Below the pieces are notes generated by a model. The model did not search any database, was not told the DNA's origin, and saw only the letters and a list, made by a program, of their open reading frames with translations. Shown here one piece after another: positions 45,366-57,181 of a stretch of DNA of 64,000 bases. This stretch comes from Lysobacterales bacterium. Its GTDB lineage: Bacteria; Pseudomonadota; Gammaproteobacteria; Xanthomonadales; Xanthomonadaceae. The first letter of the stretch is position 1. Each line of letters opens with the position of its first letter. Where the stretch lies: the NCBI GenBank assembly GCA_015655355.1, contig JAATFG010000111.1, forward strand, positions 1 to 64,000, in the 5' to 3' direction. The position numbers were made by a program, and so were the translations under genes.

Positions 45366-46235
45366 TCAGCTTCGCGATGCGTGATCGACGGTCGTGGCCG
45401 ATGCCGGTTTGCCGCGAAACAGCCACACGCACGAAATCACTACCGCGATCACGGCAAAGCTGATCGCCAACACCACGTCGGGGCGAATGCGCATGTCCAA
45501 CTCCGGACCGGCAAGAAACTGCCCCAGCACGCCCGACGACGCGTTGAACATCGCATGCAGCAGCATCGTCACGACGACACTGCCGCGCGACAGGTTGAAG
45601 CTCAAGCCGAGGACGAAACAAAATCCTGTCAGCATCAACGCGAATACCCACAAGGGACTGTTGGTCCACGTCGGCAGCAAAAACAACGGCAAGTGCCAGC
45701 CCGCCCACAGCACGCCAAGCACCAGCGTCGCCGCTATTGGATGGAATTTCGCCTGCAATTTCGGCAGCGCAAAGCCGCGCCAACCGGGCTCCTCGCCCAA
45801 TGGCCCGGCCATCACCAGCGCGCGCAGCGTGGCACCGGGATACGCCATCAGCGCACTCCACGACAATGCGGTCATTGCGCCCTTTCCGAACCAGGCACCG
45901 GGCAGCACCTGAAAACCCAACGCAACCAGCACCGCGCCAACGGCCAGGCCCGCGAAGAAATGCTTCCATGATGGAAGCAGGCGTGCAACGCGAAAATCGC
46001 CGTGACCAACCCACTGCACGATCATGGCCGACAACAACGGTGCATAGCTGCCCGGCAACGTCCACCAAAGCGACCCGCCGACGGGCAGCAGGCCAAGGCC
46101 CGTTCGCGACAGCACCAGTGGCGTCCACAACAACCACGCTATCGCGTAAGCCAGAACGAAGAAAGCAGTCAGCGGCTTCTGCCGCGCGAAATCCCGAAGC
46201 CCCATGATCGTCGCCGCAACCATCAACCAGCGCAT
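45366..46235 (-). CDS. CPBP family intramembrane metalloprotease
   Basis: MRWLMVAATIMGLRDFARQKPLTAFFVLAYAIAWLLW...AGPLGEEPGWRGFALPKLQ (EExxxR), VLWAGWHLPLF. Confidence 0.9.
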   Translation of the reverse strand: MRWLMVAATIMGLRDFARQKPLTAFFVLAYAIAWLLWTPLVLSRTGLGLLPVGGSLWWTLPGSYAPLLSAMIVQWVGHGDFRVARLLPSWKHFFAGLAVGAVLVALGFQVLPGAWFGKGAMTALSWSALMAYPGATLRALVMAGPLGEEPGWRGFALPKLQAKFHPIAATLVLGVLWAGWHLPLFLLPTWTNSPLWVFALMLTGFCFVLGLSFNLSRGSVVVTMLLHAMFNASSGVLGQFLAGPELDMRIRPDVVLAISFAVIAVVISCVWLFRGKPASATTVDHASRS

Positions 46236-46262
46236 GGTGCCATTGTTTCGCGCCGACCAAAA

Positions 46263-46286
46263 GAAACGCGCCTTGCGGCGCGTTTC
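46263..46286 (-). terminator. Rho-independent terminator of the RcnB-like gene
   Basis: Minus strand GAAACGCGCCGCAAGGCGCGTTTCTTTT. Confidence 0.75.
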
Positions 46287-46314
46287 CCTTCCGTCATCAC
46301 TGCAAGTTGAAACT

Positions 46315-46797
46315 TCAGTGATGCAACAGGATGTCGGTGATGATGCCGGTGGCGGCAGCGACGAGGATGAAGTCGCCGACCGGGCTGCGACGCCAGCCGT
46401 AACCCGGGGGCGGCGGCAGCAGGCCGTAGTCGCCGTAGTCCTGCACCACCACGGTCGGAGCGTAGCCCCGATCGTAGTAGCGCGCGCCAACCGACCAGTA
46501 GCCCGGGCGCGGCGGCGCACGGTAGACGATCGGGCGCGGCGGCAGCGGGTGGTAGTGCGGCGCCTGGCCCTGCGGCCAGCCGTAGCGGGCGTAGCCCGGA
46601 TACATGTGCGCCGGTGCCGGGCCGTAACCGCCATGCGGCGCCTGGCCATGGCCGTAACCCTGATGGCCCTGGTTGTAACCCTGACCACCGTTGCCGCGAT
46701 GGTGATGGTCGTTATCGTGGTCGTGAGCCATCGCCGGAGAAGCGGCGACGCCAGCGGCAAGCACCAAACCGGTAATGAGCGAAGCGAGGTAACGCAT
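46315..46797 (-). CDS. Secreted RcnB-like protein, His/Gly/Tyr/Pro-rich
   Basis: Signal peptide, then HDHDNDHHHRGNGGQGYNQGHQGYGHGQAPHGGYGPAP...YYDRGYAPTVVVQDYGDYGLLPPPPGYGWRRSPVGDFILVAAATGIITDILL (C-terminal RcnB-type block). Confidence 0.75.
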   Translation of the reverse strand: MRYLASLITGLVLAAGVAASPAMAHDHDNDHHHRGNGGQGYNQGHQGYGHGQAPHGGYGPAPAHMYPGYARYGWPQGQAPHYHPLPPRPIVYRAPPRPGYWSVGARYYDRGYAPTVVVQDYGDYGLLPPPPGYGWRRSPVGDFILVAAATGIITDILLHH

Positions 46798-46994
46798 GGG
46801 AGTAACCCCTCCGGGGGTCGTCTGTGTGGCGGAATCAAATCTGCGCCATCGAAACTGAACAGGCGGTTTCCAAGGCGAATTCGGTTGAGGTGAAGTTTAG
46901 CGAGCGGCAAGCAATACCCCTAGGTATAATTCGCGAATCTCGAATCACGTCACAGTCCGCGCTGGTTGCAGCGCCGGGCACGGAGCCTTGACGC

Positions 46995-48662
<1,668 letters not shown>

Positions 48663-48720
48663 TCCGGAATCCCATGGCGCGAAAGTAATCGCCCCTACAC
48701 ACCAGGCTTGGAGGCAACCC

Positions 48721-49458
48721 ATGACGATCCGGAACATCGATGAACTCGAAGGCCTCAAGCGCGCCGGGGCCTTGGTTGCCGACATCCTCACCAAGATGCG
48801 CGAACAGGCCATCGTCGGCCGCACCCCGCGCGAACTGGATGCATTGGCCACACGCTGGATGCAGGAGGCGGGCGCCCACCCAGCGCCCGCCCTGACCTAC
48901 GGCTTTCCTGCCACCACCTGCATCAGCGTGAACGCCGTTGTGGCCCACGGCATTCCCGACGACACTCCGTTCCACGATGGCGACCTCGTCAACATTGACG
49001 TCTCGGCGGAACTGGACGGCTATTTCGGCGACACGGGCGCCAGCTTCGTGGTCGGCAAGGCCAACGAGCGGCAACAGCGGCTGCTCGATGCGACCCGCGA
49101 AGCACGCGATGCGGCTGTCGCGCAACTGCGCGCCGGCGACCTGATCAACCGGATCGGCCGCACTGTAGAAGTCGTGGCCGCGCGTCGTGGTTTCCGCATC
49201 ATCCGCAACCTGCAAAGCCACGGCGTCGGCCGCGCTCTGCACGAGGCGCCCGGCTCGATTCCCAGCCACTATGATCCACGCGACACGCGCCGGTTGCACG
49301 AAGGGATGGTGATTACCGTCGAGCCCTTCCTGTCCACCCACTGCACCCATGCCAACGAACTGGACGATGGCTGGTCGATGGTTTGCCGCAAGGGTTTCGG
49401 TGCTCAGTTCGAGCACACCGTCGTGGTCACGAACGGCGAACCCATCATCCTCACTTGA
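48721..49458 (+). CDS. map: Methionine aminopeptidase type I-like protein
   Basis: 245 aa; metal ligands in context: VNAVVAHGIP, VNIDVSAEL, GDTGASF, SHGVGRALHE, MVITVEPF, QFEHTVVV; GGAGG upstream. Confidence 0.9.
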   Translation: MTIRNIDELEGLKRAGALVADILTKMREQAIVGRTPRELDALATRWMQEAGAHPAPALTYGFPATTCISVNAVVAHGIPDDTPFHDGDLVNIDVSAELDGYFGDTGASFVVGKANERQQRLLDATREARDAAVAQLRAGDLINRIGRTVEVVAARRGFRIIRNLQSHGVGRALHEAPGSIPSHYDPRDTRRLHEGMVITVEPFLSTHCTHANELDDGWSMVCRKGFGAQFEHTVVVTNGEPIILT

Positions 49459-49470
49459 AAGCACTTCTGC

Positions 49471-50304
49471 ATGACGACTTCCTTCATCCGGACATTGCAG
49501 GCTCGCTGGCAAAACGCGGATTCGCTGGTCTGCGTCGGCCTCGACCCGGAGCCGTCAAGGTTTCCGGCGAAGTTCGCGCACGACGAAGACGCGATCTTCG
49601 CCTTCTGCCGCGACATCGCCGACGCCACCGCCGAATACGCCTGCGCGTTCAAGCCGCAGATCGCCTACTTCGCCGCGCATGCGGCCGAAGACGCATTGCA
49701 GCGCCTGATCACGCACATCCACGAAAAGCATCCGGGCGTGCCGGTGATCCTCGATGCCAAGCGCGGCGACATCGGCAGCACCGCGCAGCAGTACGTGCAC
49801 GAAGCGTTCCGCCGCTACGCAGCGGACGCGGTCACGGTGAACCCGTACATGGGCCGCGATTCGGCGCAGCCGTTCCTCGATTGCGCCGACAAGGGCGTGG
49901 TGCTGCTGTGCCGCACCTCGAATCCCGGCGCCGGCGACTTGCAGGATTTGATCGCCGAAGACGACGACATGCGCAAGCCGCTGTACCAGCATGTCGCGCG
50001 GAAAATCGCCAGAGAATGGAACACGCACGGCAATTGCTGCCTCGTGACCGGCGCGACCTGGCCGCAACAGTTGAAGGAAATCCGCGCCATCGTCGGCGAC
50101 GAGATTCCCTTCCTCGTGCCGGGCGTCGGTGCGCAAGGCGGCGATGTCGAAGCGGTCGTGAACAACGCGAAGAATGCGCATGGCACCGGCCTGATGGTCA
50201 GCTCGTCGCGCGCGATCCTGTATGCCTCGAAGGACGACGACTATCGCGAAGCGGCCGCGGTCGAAGCACGCAGGCTGCGCGACGAGATCAACAAGTACCG
50301 CTGA
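49471..50304 (+). CDS. pyrF: Orotidine 5'-phosphate decarboxylase (type 2)
   Basis: 277 aa; MTTSFIRTLQARWQNADSLVCVGLDPEPSRFP...VILDAKRGDIGSTAQQY. Confidence 0.95.
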   Translation: MTTSFIRTLQARWQNADSLVCVGLDPEPSRFPAKFAHDEDAIFAFCRDIADATAEYACAFKPQIAYFAAHAAEDALQRLITHIHEKHPGVPVILDAKRGDIGSTAQQYVHEAFRRYAADAVTVNPYMGRDSAQPFLDCADKGVVLLCRTSNPGAGDLQDLIAEDDDMRKPLYQHVARKIAREWNTHGNCCLVTGATWPQQLKEIRAIVGDEIPFLVPGVGAQGGDVEAVVNNAKNAHGTGLMVSSSRAILYASKDDDYREAAAVEARRLRDEINKYR

Positions 50305-50832
50305 TCACTTGCCCGCACCGATCTCGGGAAACAGCACGTCGGTGAAACCGAAGGTACTGAAATCCCTGATCCTCGACGGATACAAGATGCCGTCGAGGTG
50401 ATCGACTTCGTGCTGCACCACGCGCGCATGGAAACCTTCGGCTTCGCACTCGATGCGCTTGCCTTCGACGTCGAAGCCCGTGTAGCGGATGCGCTTGAAG
50501 CGCGGGATCACCGCGCGCAAACCGGGAATCGACAGGCAACCTTCCCAGCCATCCTCCATCTCGTCCGACAGAGGCTCGATCAGCGGATTGAACAACGCGG
50601 TCAACGGCACCGGCGGCGCATCGGGATAACGCTCGCTGCGCTCGAAACCGAACACGATCGCGCGCTTGCCCAGCGCGATCTGCGGCGCGGCGAGGCCGAC
50701 GCCGCCGGCTTTCTGCATCGTCTCGAACATGTCGCCGGCCAGGTCGCGCAATTCGCCGCTGCCGAAATGCTCGACCGGCTCGGCCACCTGCAACAACACC
50801 TTTTCGCCCATGCGCACGATGTCGCGATACAT
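50305..50832 (-). CDS. def: Peptide deformylase
   Basis: [24 protein letters not shown]...[18 protein letters not shown]...[11 protein letters not shown]...[13 protein letters not shown] (HEXXH). Confidence 0.95.
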   Translation of the reverse strand: MYRDIVRMGEKVLLQVAEPVEHFGSGELRDLAGDMFETMQKAGGVGLAAPQIALGKRAIVFGFERSERYPDAPPVPLTALFNPLIEPLSDEMEDGWEGCLSIPGLRAVIPRFKRIRYTGFDVEGKRIECEAEGFHARVVQHEVDHLDGILYPSRIRDFSTFGFTDVLFPEIGAGK

Positions 50833-50850
50833 GCCGTTCTCCGCGAAGAA

Positions 50851-50880
50851 TGCGCGCATCCGCGGCAACGGATGCGCGCG
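50851..50880 (-). terminator. Hairpin terminator candidate downstream of the DUF2501 gene
   Basis: Minus strand GCGCGCATCCGTTGCCGCGGATGCGCGC, then ATTCTT. Confidence 0.55.
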
Positions 50881-50885
50881 TCTGG

Positions 50886-51374
50886 TCAGATCAGCTTGCC
50901 GGCGTTGTCCAGCACGTAGCCGCAGGCCTGCTTGGTCACCTTGTCCTTGGCCTTGCCCTTGAGCTTGCCGGCGACGCTCTTGAGGTCGGTCGCCTGCCCG
51001 TCGCTGCCGGTCAACAAGCCTTGCAGGCCGCTCTGGTAGCCGGGGTCCTGTTCCGCCTGCGCCGGTTGCAGGCCGGCCTTGGCCAGCAGCTTGTCCTTCA
51101 ACGTGGCGGCGGCATTGGCATTGAGATAGTTGTTCTTCGCGCAGTAGGTGACCACGCCGGCGGCATTGCTGGCGTTGTCGCCGCTGAGCGCCGGCAACGA
51201 TGCGCCACCGCCGAGCGAAGACAACAAACCACCGGCACCGCTGCTCTGGGTCGCCGCTGGCGTCGTTTCCTTGCCGCCGAGCGACTTCAGCAAACCGGAA
51301 CCCAGCGACTGCGACGCCGCCGAACCGGCCACCAGCAGCAAGCACGTGCCAACCAAAAGATGACGCAACGACAT
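50886..51374 (-). CDS. DUF2501-like secreted protein
   Basis: Signal peptide [51 protein letters not shown]...[12 protein letters not shown] resembles the DUF2501 (YjjA) family. Confidence 0.65.
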   Translation of the reverse strand: MSLRHLLVGTCLLLVAGSAASQSLGSGLLKSLGGKETTPAATQSSGAGGLLSSLGGGASLPALSGDNASNAAGVVTYCAKNNYLNANAAATLKDKLLAKAGLQPAQAEQDPGYQSGLQGLLTGSDGQATDLKSVAGKLKGKAKDKVTKQACGYVLDNAGKLI

Positions 51375-51456
51375 GGAGCTTCTCCTGCCCGTGGAAATTG
51401 GCGACAGCCTACTCCAGTCAACCTGTTGTCTGCACGCCTCGGCGGACGCGTCATTG

Positions 51457-52302
51457 TCATTTCAGCAAGGCGGCCAGCATCGCCAGCGGAAACCGCAGCC
51501 AGATCAGCGCGAACACGCCGACATTCGCCGATATGCCGTGCTTGCCGGCATCGAACTTGCGCCAGTAGCGCCACAGGCCGCGGTGCTTGTGCCATTCGAC
51601 GAACACGGGCCTTGAATGGCTGGAGACGCCGCGGTAATGCAACACGCGCACGTCGTTGGCGACGGCGACGGTCGCGCCCAGCGCGCGTGCGCGACGGCAC
51701 AGGTCGAGGTCCTCGACGTGCAGGCGGTAGCCTTCGTCGAAGCCGCGCAGGTCGTCGAACAGTGCGCGCGGCGTCAGCATCAGCGCGCCGGAAACCGCAT
51801 CGACCGGCTGCGTCGCCACGCCCTCGCTGCGCGGCACCGCCAGCCTGGTCGCGGCGAAGGATCTGAGCATCGCCGCGAAATCCGGATCGCGCCGGCGCGC
51901 GGCGGCATCGCAGCGACCGTGTTCGTCGACCAGCTCGACGCCGAGCAGGTCGGCATCGGATTGCAGTGCACGTATACGCAATTTCGCCAGCGTGTCGGCA
52001 TCGACCAGCAGGTCGGGATTGACGAACGCAAGCCACGGCGCATGGGTTTCGCGCGCGCCCTGGTTGCAGGCGATGGCGAAGCCGGGATTGTCGGGATTGC
52101 CGATGAAGCGCATGCGCGGATCGAGCGCGCAATGGCGCTGGATGATGTCGAGCGTGCCGTCCTGCGAATCGTTGTCGACCACGCGGATCTCGGCGACGTC
52201 GCGCGCGGCGCGCAGGCGGCACAGGCATTCGTCGATCGTCGCCGCGCTCTGGTGGCTGACGACGACGACGGCGATGGCGATGGCGTCATCCGAAAAGGTC
52301 AT
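51457..52302 (-). CDS. GT2 glycosyltransferase (rhamnosyltransferase/WbbL-like)
   Basis: IAVVVVSHQSAATIDECLCRLRAARDVAEIRVVDNDSQDGTLDIIQRH...NPGFAIACNQGARETHAPWLAFVNPDLLVD. Confidence 0.88.
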   Translation of the reverse strand: MTFSDDAIAIAVVVVSHQSAATIDECLCRLRAARDVAEIRVVDNDSQDGTLDIIQRHCALDPRMRFIGNPDNPGFAIACNQGARETHAPWLAFVNPDLLVDADTLAKLRIRALQSDADLLGVELVDEHGRCDAAARRRDPDFAAMLRSFAATRLAVPRSEGVATQPVDAVSGALMLTPRALFDDLRGFDEGYRLHVEDLDLCRRARALGATVAVANDVRVLHYRGVSSHSRPVFVEWHKHRGLWRYWRKFDAGKHGISANVGVFALIWLRFPLAMLAALLK

Positions 52303-53125
52303 GCTGCCTTCCCGCATCGGCTTGCCGGTACGCGTCTTCGAGTTGCGTGCGCGCGGCGCGCAGTGGATCGTCCATCAGGAACTGCGCCATGCGCGCATTC
52401 CACGCCGGCCAGCGCACCGCGAGCGCGTCCATGTCGCCGCCGCGCGGGCCGCCCTCGCCGCCGCGGGCGACGAACGCGGTTTCGCACAGCGCATTGCGCC
52501 AGCCGAGGCCGGCGAGGCGTTGCGACAGATCGATCAGCGCCGCGTACCACGACGCGAACGTGTCGGTATCGAGACCGCCGGCCTTCTGCCGCGCCGTCGC
52601 GCGCAAGGCGACCGCATGATCGATCGCCGCCGGCAATTCCAGGTGCAGCGGCGGCATCGCCGCACAGGCCTGCGCCATCCGCACGAAATCGGCCGGCACG
52701 TCGTTGATCTCGCCGAGACGCGGCCACGCGCAGGTTTCACCGACGTTGCACCACGGCGTCGCGCTGGCGATCGAGGCATCGCGCGCCAGGCACGCGGCCA
52801 GTTCCTGCAACCAGCCCGGCAACGGTTGCGCATCGGCCGCGAGCACGACCACGTCCAGGCCCGCGCAGGCCTTGAGCATTTCATCGACGTGCGCGACTTC
52901 GCCGATGCCGCGCTGGCGGCGGGTGTAGTCGGCGCGCAACTTCGTGCGCTGCAGCCAGCGCTCGATGATCGCTTTCGCGCGCGGCCCGGCCTGCGCATCG
53001 TCGGTGATCCAGAGGCGCGCGCCGGCCGGCGTGCCCGCGTCCAGCGCGCCGAGACAGGCATCCAGCGCGTCGTCGTCAACGCCGACGGGCAACAGGATGA
53101 CGGGCAGCTCGGTCGCGATGGTCAC
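52286..53125 (-). CDS. Divergent GT2-like protein
   Basis: MTIATELPVILLPVGVDDDALDACLGALDAGTPAGARLWITDDAQ...LDVVVLAADAQPLPGWLQELAACLARDASIASATPWCNVGE: GT-A-type layout; overlaps the next GT2 gene. Confidence 0.6.
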   Translation of the reverse strand: MTIATELPVILLPVGVDDDALDACLGALDAGTPAGARLWITDDAQAGPRAKAIIERWLQRTKLRADYTRRQRGIGEVAHVDEMLKACAGLDVVVLAADAQPLPGWLQELAACLARDASIASATPWCNVGETCAWPRLGEINDVPADFVRMAQACAAMPPLHLELPAAIDHAVALRATARQKAGGLDTDTFASWYAALIDLSQRLAGLGWRNALCETAFVARGGEGGPRGGDMDALAVRWPAWNARMAQFLMDDPLRAARTQLEDAYRQADAGRQHDLFG

Positions 53126-53153
53126 AGGCTTCCTTCGGGCACGGATCCTTGGG

Positions 53154-56100
53154 TCAGCCCACCCATTTGCGCGCGTTGCCGAACATGCGCTGCCATGGCG
53201 AATCTCCTTCCCAGTCGTGCGGACGGTAACTCATGTTCGCCGCGCGCGGCGTGCGCTCCGGATGCGGCATCAGGATCAGCGCGCGGCCATCGTCGGACGC
53301 AAGGCCGGTGATGCCATCCGGCGAACCGTTCGGATTGAGCGGATAGCGCGTCGCCACGCTGCCGTCGCCATCGACGAAACGCAGCGCGATTTTCGCCCTC
53401 GCCTTGTCCGCGTCATCCGCGAATTCGGCGCGGCCTTCGCCATGCGCCAACGCGACCGGAATGCGCGAACCGGCCATGCCCTGCAGGAAGATCGACGGCG
53501 AATCGAGCACTTCCAGCTGCACGGTGCGGCCCTCGAACTGCTCGCTGCGATTGCGCAGGAATTGCGGCCAATGCGCCGCGCCGGGAATGATGTCCTTCAA
53601 CTGGCTCATCATCTGGCAACCGTTGCAGATGCCGATGCTGAAGGTGTCGGCGCGGGCGAAGAATCGCGCGAACTGCTCGCGCAACTGCGCGCGTTCGAGG
53701 ATCGACGTGGCCCAGCCGCGGCCGGCGCCGAGCACGTCGCCGTAGCTGAAACCACCGCAGGCGGCGAAGCCGGCGAAATCGTCGAGCTTCACCCGGCCGG
53801 CGATCAGGTCGCTCATGTGCACGTCGAACGCCTCGAAGCCGGCGCGGGTGAAATTCCACGCGGTTTCGACGTGCGAATTGACGCCCTGCTCGCGCAGGAT
53901 CGCGACCTTCGGCTTGGCGCCGAGCACGATGTACGGCGCGGCGACGTCGTGCCGCACATCGAAACCCAGCTTCGGCTTGATGCCCGGCGCGGCGAAGTTG
54001 CGCGCGAGCTCGCGCTCGCTGTCCGCGGTTTCCGGGTTGTCGCGCAGCTTCTGCATCGCGTGGCTGACCGACCACCACGCGTCGAACAGCTCTTCCCACT
54101 TCCACTGCGCGATCGTCGCATCCTGATGCAGCACGCGCACCACCGGCGCAGTCGTCGGCCGCGCGATGCGCTGCGCGCATTCGGTCAGCGCGTGCTTCTC
54201 GACCAGGTCGGCGAACGCGGCGCGGTCCTCGTTGGCGACCTGCACGATCGCGCCGAGCTCTTCGGCGAACAGGGTGCGGAACGGGTCTTCGCCCCAGCCG
54301 TCGAGATTGATGTCGAGGCCGAGGTGCGAGGCGAACGCCATTTCCGCCAGCGTGGCGAACGCGCCGCCGTCGCTGCGGTCGTGGTAGGCCAGCAGCAGGC
54401 CGGTGTCGCGCGCCTCGCGGATCAGCTCGAAGAAATCGCGCAGGCGCTCGGCGTTGTCGAGATCCGGCACCTCGCCGCCGAACGCGGGCAGCGCAGCGCC
54501 GCTCGCATCGACAAACACTTGCGACAGGATCGACCCGCCGAGGCGCTTCTTGCCCGCGCCGAGGCCGATCAGCCACAGCTCGCTTTCCTCGTCGCGCGCC
54601 AGCAACGGCGTCAATTGCTTGCGCACATCATTGACCGGCGCGAACGCGGACACGATCAGCGACACCGGCGACACGCTCTTGTGCGCTTCGCCGTTGGCCT
54701 GCCACTGCCCCTGCATCGACAGCGAATCCTTGCCGACCGGGATGCTCAGGTCGAGCTGCGGGCACAGTTCCATGCCGACCGCGCGCACCGCGTCGAACAG
54801 CAGCGCGTCTTCGCCCTCGAAACCGGCGGCGGCCATCCAGTTCGCGCTGAGCTTGATCCGCGCAAGCTCATCGACCGGCGCGGCGCACAGATTGGTGATC
54901 GCTTCGCCGACCGCCATGCGCGCGGACGCGGCGGCGTCGAGCAGCGCCAGCGGCGTGCGTTCGCCGATGCTCATCGCCTCGCCGGCGAAGGTGTCGTAGC
55001 CGGACAGCGTGATCGCGCAATCGGCGACCGGCAACTGCCACGGGCCGACCAGCTGGTCGCGCGCGGTGAGGCCGCCGACGCTGCGGTCGCCGATGGTGAT
55101 CAGGAACATTTTCGCCGCGACGGTCGGATGCGCGAGCACGCGCAGGCCGGCCTCGTGCACGTCGATGCCCGCGGTTTTCAGCGCCGGCCATTTCGGCGGC
55201 TGCGGATGCGCGGTATCGCGGTGCATCTTCGGCGCCTTGCCGAACAGCACGTCCATCGGCAGGTCGATCGGCAGATCGACTCCCTCTCCCGCTTGCGGGG
55301 GAAGGACTCCGAATCCGACGATCAATCTTTCTTCCTCCGTCGCCACGCCGACCGCGGCGAACGGGCAACGCTCGCGCGCGCAAATCTCCGCAAACTCCTG
55401 CAAGCGGTCCTGCGGCACGCCGAGCACGTAACGCTCCTGCGATTCGTTGCACCACAGTTCCAGCGGCGACAGCGACGGGTCGTCGCTCGGCACCTTGCCC
55501 AGATCGATGATGCCGCCGACCGCGGAGTCGTGCAGCAGTTCGGGAATCGCATTCGACAGACCGCCGGCGCCGACGTCATGGAACCAGCGGATCGGGTTGT
55601 TCTCGCCGAACGCAACGCAGCGGTCGATCACTTCCTGGCAGCGCCGCTCCATTTCCGGGTTTTCGCGCTGGACGCTGGCGAAATCGAGGTCTTCGGCACT
55701 GTCGCCCGAAGCAACGGAAGACGCCGCGCCGCCGCCGAGGCCGATCAGCATCGCCGGGCCACCGAGCACGATCACCGCATCGCCCGGCTGCAAGCGCTTC
55801 TTCTCGACTTGCACGCGGTCGATCGCGCCGAGGCCGCCGGCGAGCATGATCGGCTTGTCGTAGGCGCGCGTCAGGACACTTCCATCGGAAGCCCGTGCTT
55901 CCTGCAACTCGAAACTGCGGAAATACCCGAGCAGGTTCGGCCGGCCGAATTCGTTGTTGAACGCCGCCCCGCCGAGCGGGCCGTCGAGCATGATCTCGAA
56001 CGCCGAGGCCATGCGCGGGTTGAGCGCGCGTTCGCCTTCCCACGGCTGCGGCAAGGTCGGGATGCGCAGGTGCGAGACGCTGAAACCGGTCAACCCGGCC

Positions 56101-57065
56101 TTCGGCTTGCCGCCGCGGCCGGTGGCGCCTTCGTCGCGGATCTCGCCTCCGGCGCCGGTCGAGGCGCCGGGGAACGGCGCGATCGCGGTCGGGTGGTTGT
56201 GGGTTTCGACCTTGATCGCGAACGCCGAATCGAGCACGGGTTCGGCGCGGTATTTGCCGTTTTCGTCGGGGCGGAAACGCGCCGCCGGGAACCCTTCGAC
56301 CACCGCCGCGTTGTCGCTGTACGCGGACAGCGTGTGCTGCGGCGTGTGCTGGTGGGTGTTCTTGATCATGCGGAACAGCGACTGTTCTTCGTCGTGTCCG
56401 TCGATGGTCCAGCTCGCGTTGAAAATCTTGTGCCGGCAATGCTCGGAATTGGCTTGCGCGAACATCATCAGCTCGACGTCGCTCGGATCGCGGCCGAGTT
56501 CGGCGTAGCGCTGGCACAGGTAGTCGATTTCATCGTCGGCAAGCGCAAGGCCCAGGCGCGCGTTCGCCGCCTTCAGGTCGGCGATCTTGATCCGTTCCAG
56601 TTCGCCGCGCGGCAAGGCAGTGAACAGCCTGGCCGCATCGTCCTTCGACGCCAACAACGATTGCGTCATCGGATCGTGCAGCGCGCGCAGCAGCGCGGCG
56701 CGGCTTTCATCGGCGATGGACGCGAGGCCTTCGAGGTCGATGCGCGTGCCGCGCTCGACGCGCGCCACTTTCAGCCCGGCGCCGCGCAGCAGTTCGGTCG
56801 CCTTGCTCGCCCACGGCGACTGCGTGCCGAGGCGCGGCACCACGTAGCGCGTGGTGCTGCCGGATTCGAGCGGGGCGTCGCCGTCGTTGGCCTGCAGGAT
56901 GCGCAGCAATGCGGCACGATCGACATCGGCATCGCCTTCGGGCTGGACGAAATAGACATGCCACGCGCCGCGGATGCGCAGCGAAGGGACGATCTGCTGG
57001 AGCTTGGCTTCAAGCCGGGCAAGGCGGAACTGCGACAAGGCCGGGCGGCCTTCGAGGACGATCAT
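53154..57065 (-). CDS. purL: Phosphoribosylformylglycinamidine synthase
   Basis: 1303 aa; [44 protein letters not shown]-terminal glutaminase ([17 protein letters not shown]). Confidence 0.98.
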   Translation of the reverse strand: MIVLEGRPALSQFRLARLEAKLQQIVPSLRIRGAWHVYFVQPEGDADVDRAALLRILQANDGDAPLESGSTTRYVVPRLGTQSPWASKATELLRGAGLKVARVERGTRIDLEGLASIADESRAALLRALHDPMTQSLLASKDDAARLFTALPRGELERIKIADLKAANARLGLALADDEIDYLCQRYAELGRDPSDVELMMFAQANSEHCRHKIFNASWTIDGHDEEQSLFRMIKNTHQHTPQHTLSAYSDNAAVVEGFPAARFRPDENGKYRAEPVLDSAFAIKVETHNHPTAIAPFPGASTGAGGEIRDEGATGRGGKPKAGLTGFSVSHLRIPTLPQPWEGERALNPRMASAFEIMLDGPLGGAAFNNEFGRPNLLGYFRSFELQEARASDGSVLTRAYDKPIMLAGGLGAIDRVQVEKKRLQPGDAVIVLGGPAMLIGLGGGAASSVASGDSAEDLDFASVQRENPEMERRCQEVIDRCVAFGENNPIRWFHDVGAGGLSNAIPELLHDSAVGGIIDLGKVPSDDPSLSPLELWCNESQERYVLGVPQDRLQEFAEICARERCPFAAVGVATEEERLIVGFGVLPPQAGEGVDLPIDLPMDVLFGKAPKMHRDTAHPQPPKWPALKTAGIDVHEAGLRVLAHPTVAAKMFLITIGDRSVGGLTARDQLVGPWQLPVADCAITLSGYDTFAGEAMSIGERTPLALLDAAASARMAVGEAITNLCAAPVDELARIKLSANWMAAAGFEGEDALLFDAVRAVGMELCPQLDLSIPVGKDSLSMQGQWQANGEAHKSVSPVSLIVSAFAPVNDVRKQLTPLLARDEESELWLIGLGAGKKRLGGSILSQVFVDASGAALPAFGGEVPDLDNAERLRDFFELIREARDTGLLLAYHDRSDGGAFATLAEMAFASHLGLDINLDGWGEDPFRTLFAEELGAIVQVANEDRAAFADLVEKHALTECAQRIARPTTAPVVRVLHQDATIAQWKWEELFDAWWSVSHAMQKLRDNPETADSERELARNFAAPGIKPKLGFDVRHDVAAPYIVLGAKPKVAILREQGVNSHVETAWNFTRAGFEAFDVHMSDLIAGRVKLDDFAGFAACGGFSYGDVLGAGRGWATSILERAQLREQFARFFARADTFSIGICNGCQMMSQLKDIIPGAAHWPQFLRNRSEQFEGRTVQLEVLDSPSIFLQGMAGSRIPVALAHGEGRAEFADDADKARAKIALRFVDGDGSVATRYPLNPNGSPDGITGLASDDGRALILMPHPERTPRAANMSYRPHDWEGDSPWQRMFGNARKWVG
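55282..55306. repeat. Palindromic CCCGCTTGCGGG repeat embedded in purL
   Basis: ccctctcccgcttgcgggggaagga; shares the exact 19-mer cccgcttgcgggggaagga with the intergenic copy at 10010-10028. Confidence 0.75.
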
Positions 57066-57181
57066 GTCCGAACCGTGAGGTCTGGCGGGCTGGTTATTGT
57101 AACGCGCCGCGACCCTGTTGCCGGTGCCGCGGCAATGGGCGCGTCGCAGCGCGACCGATCAACGAATCGCCGATCGCAGGT

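Noticed and set aside
46915-46935. cccctaggtataattcg upstream of ettA as a promoter or palindromic operator
   Set aside because: A good -10 (TATAAT) is present but no convincing -35 at the right distance; not enough to call.
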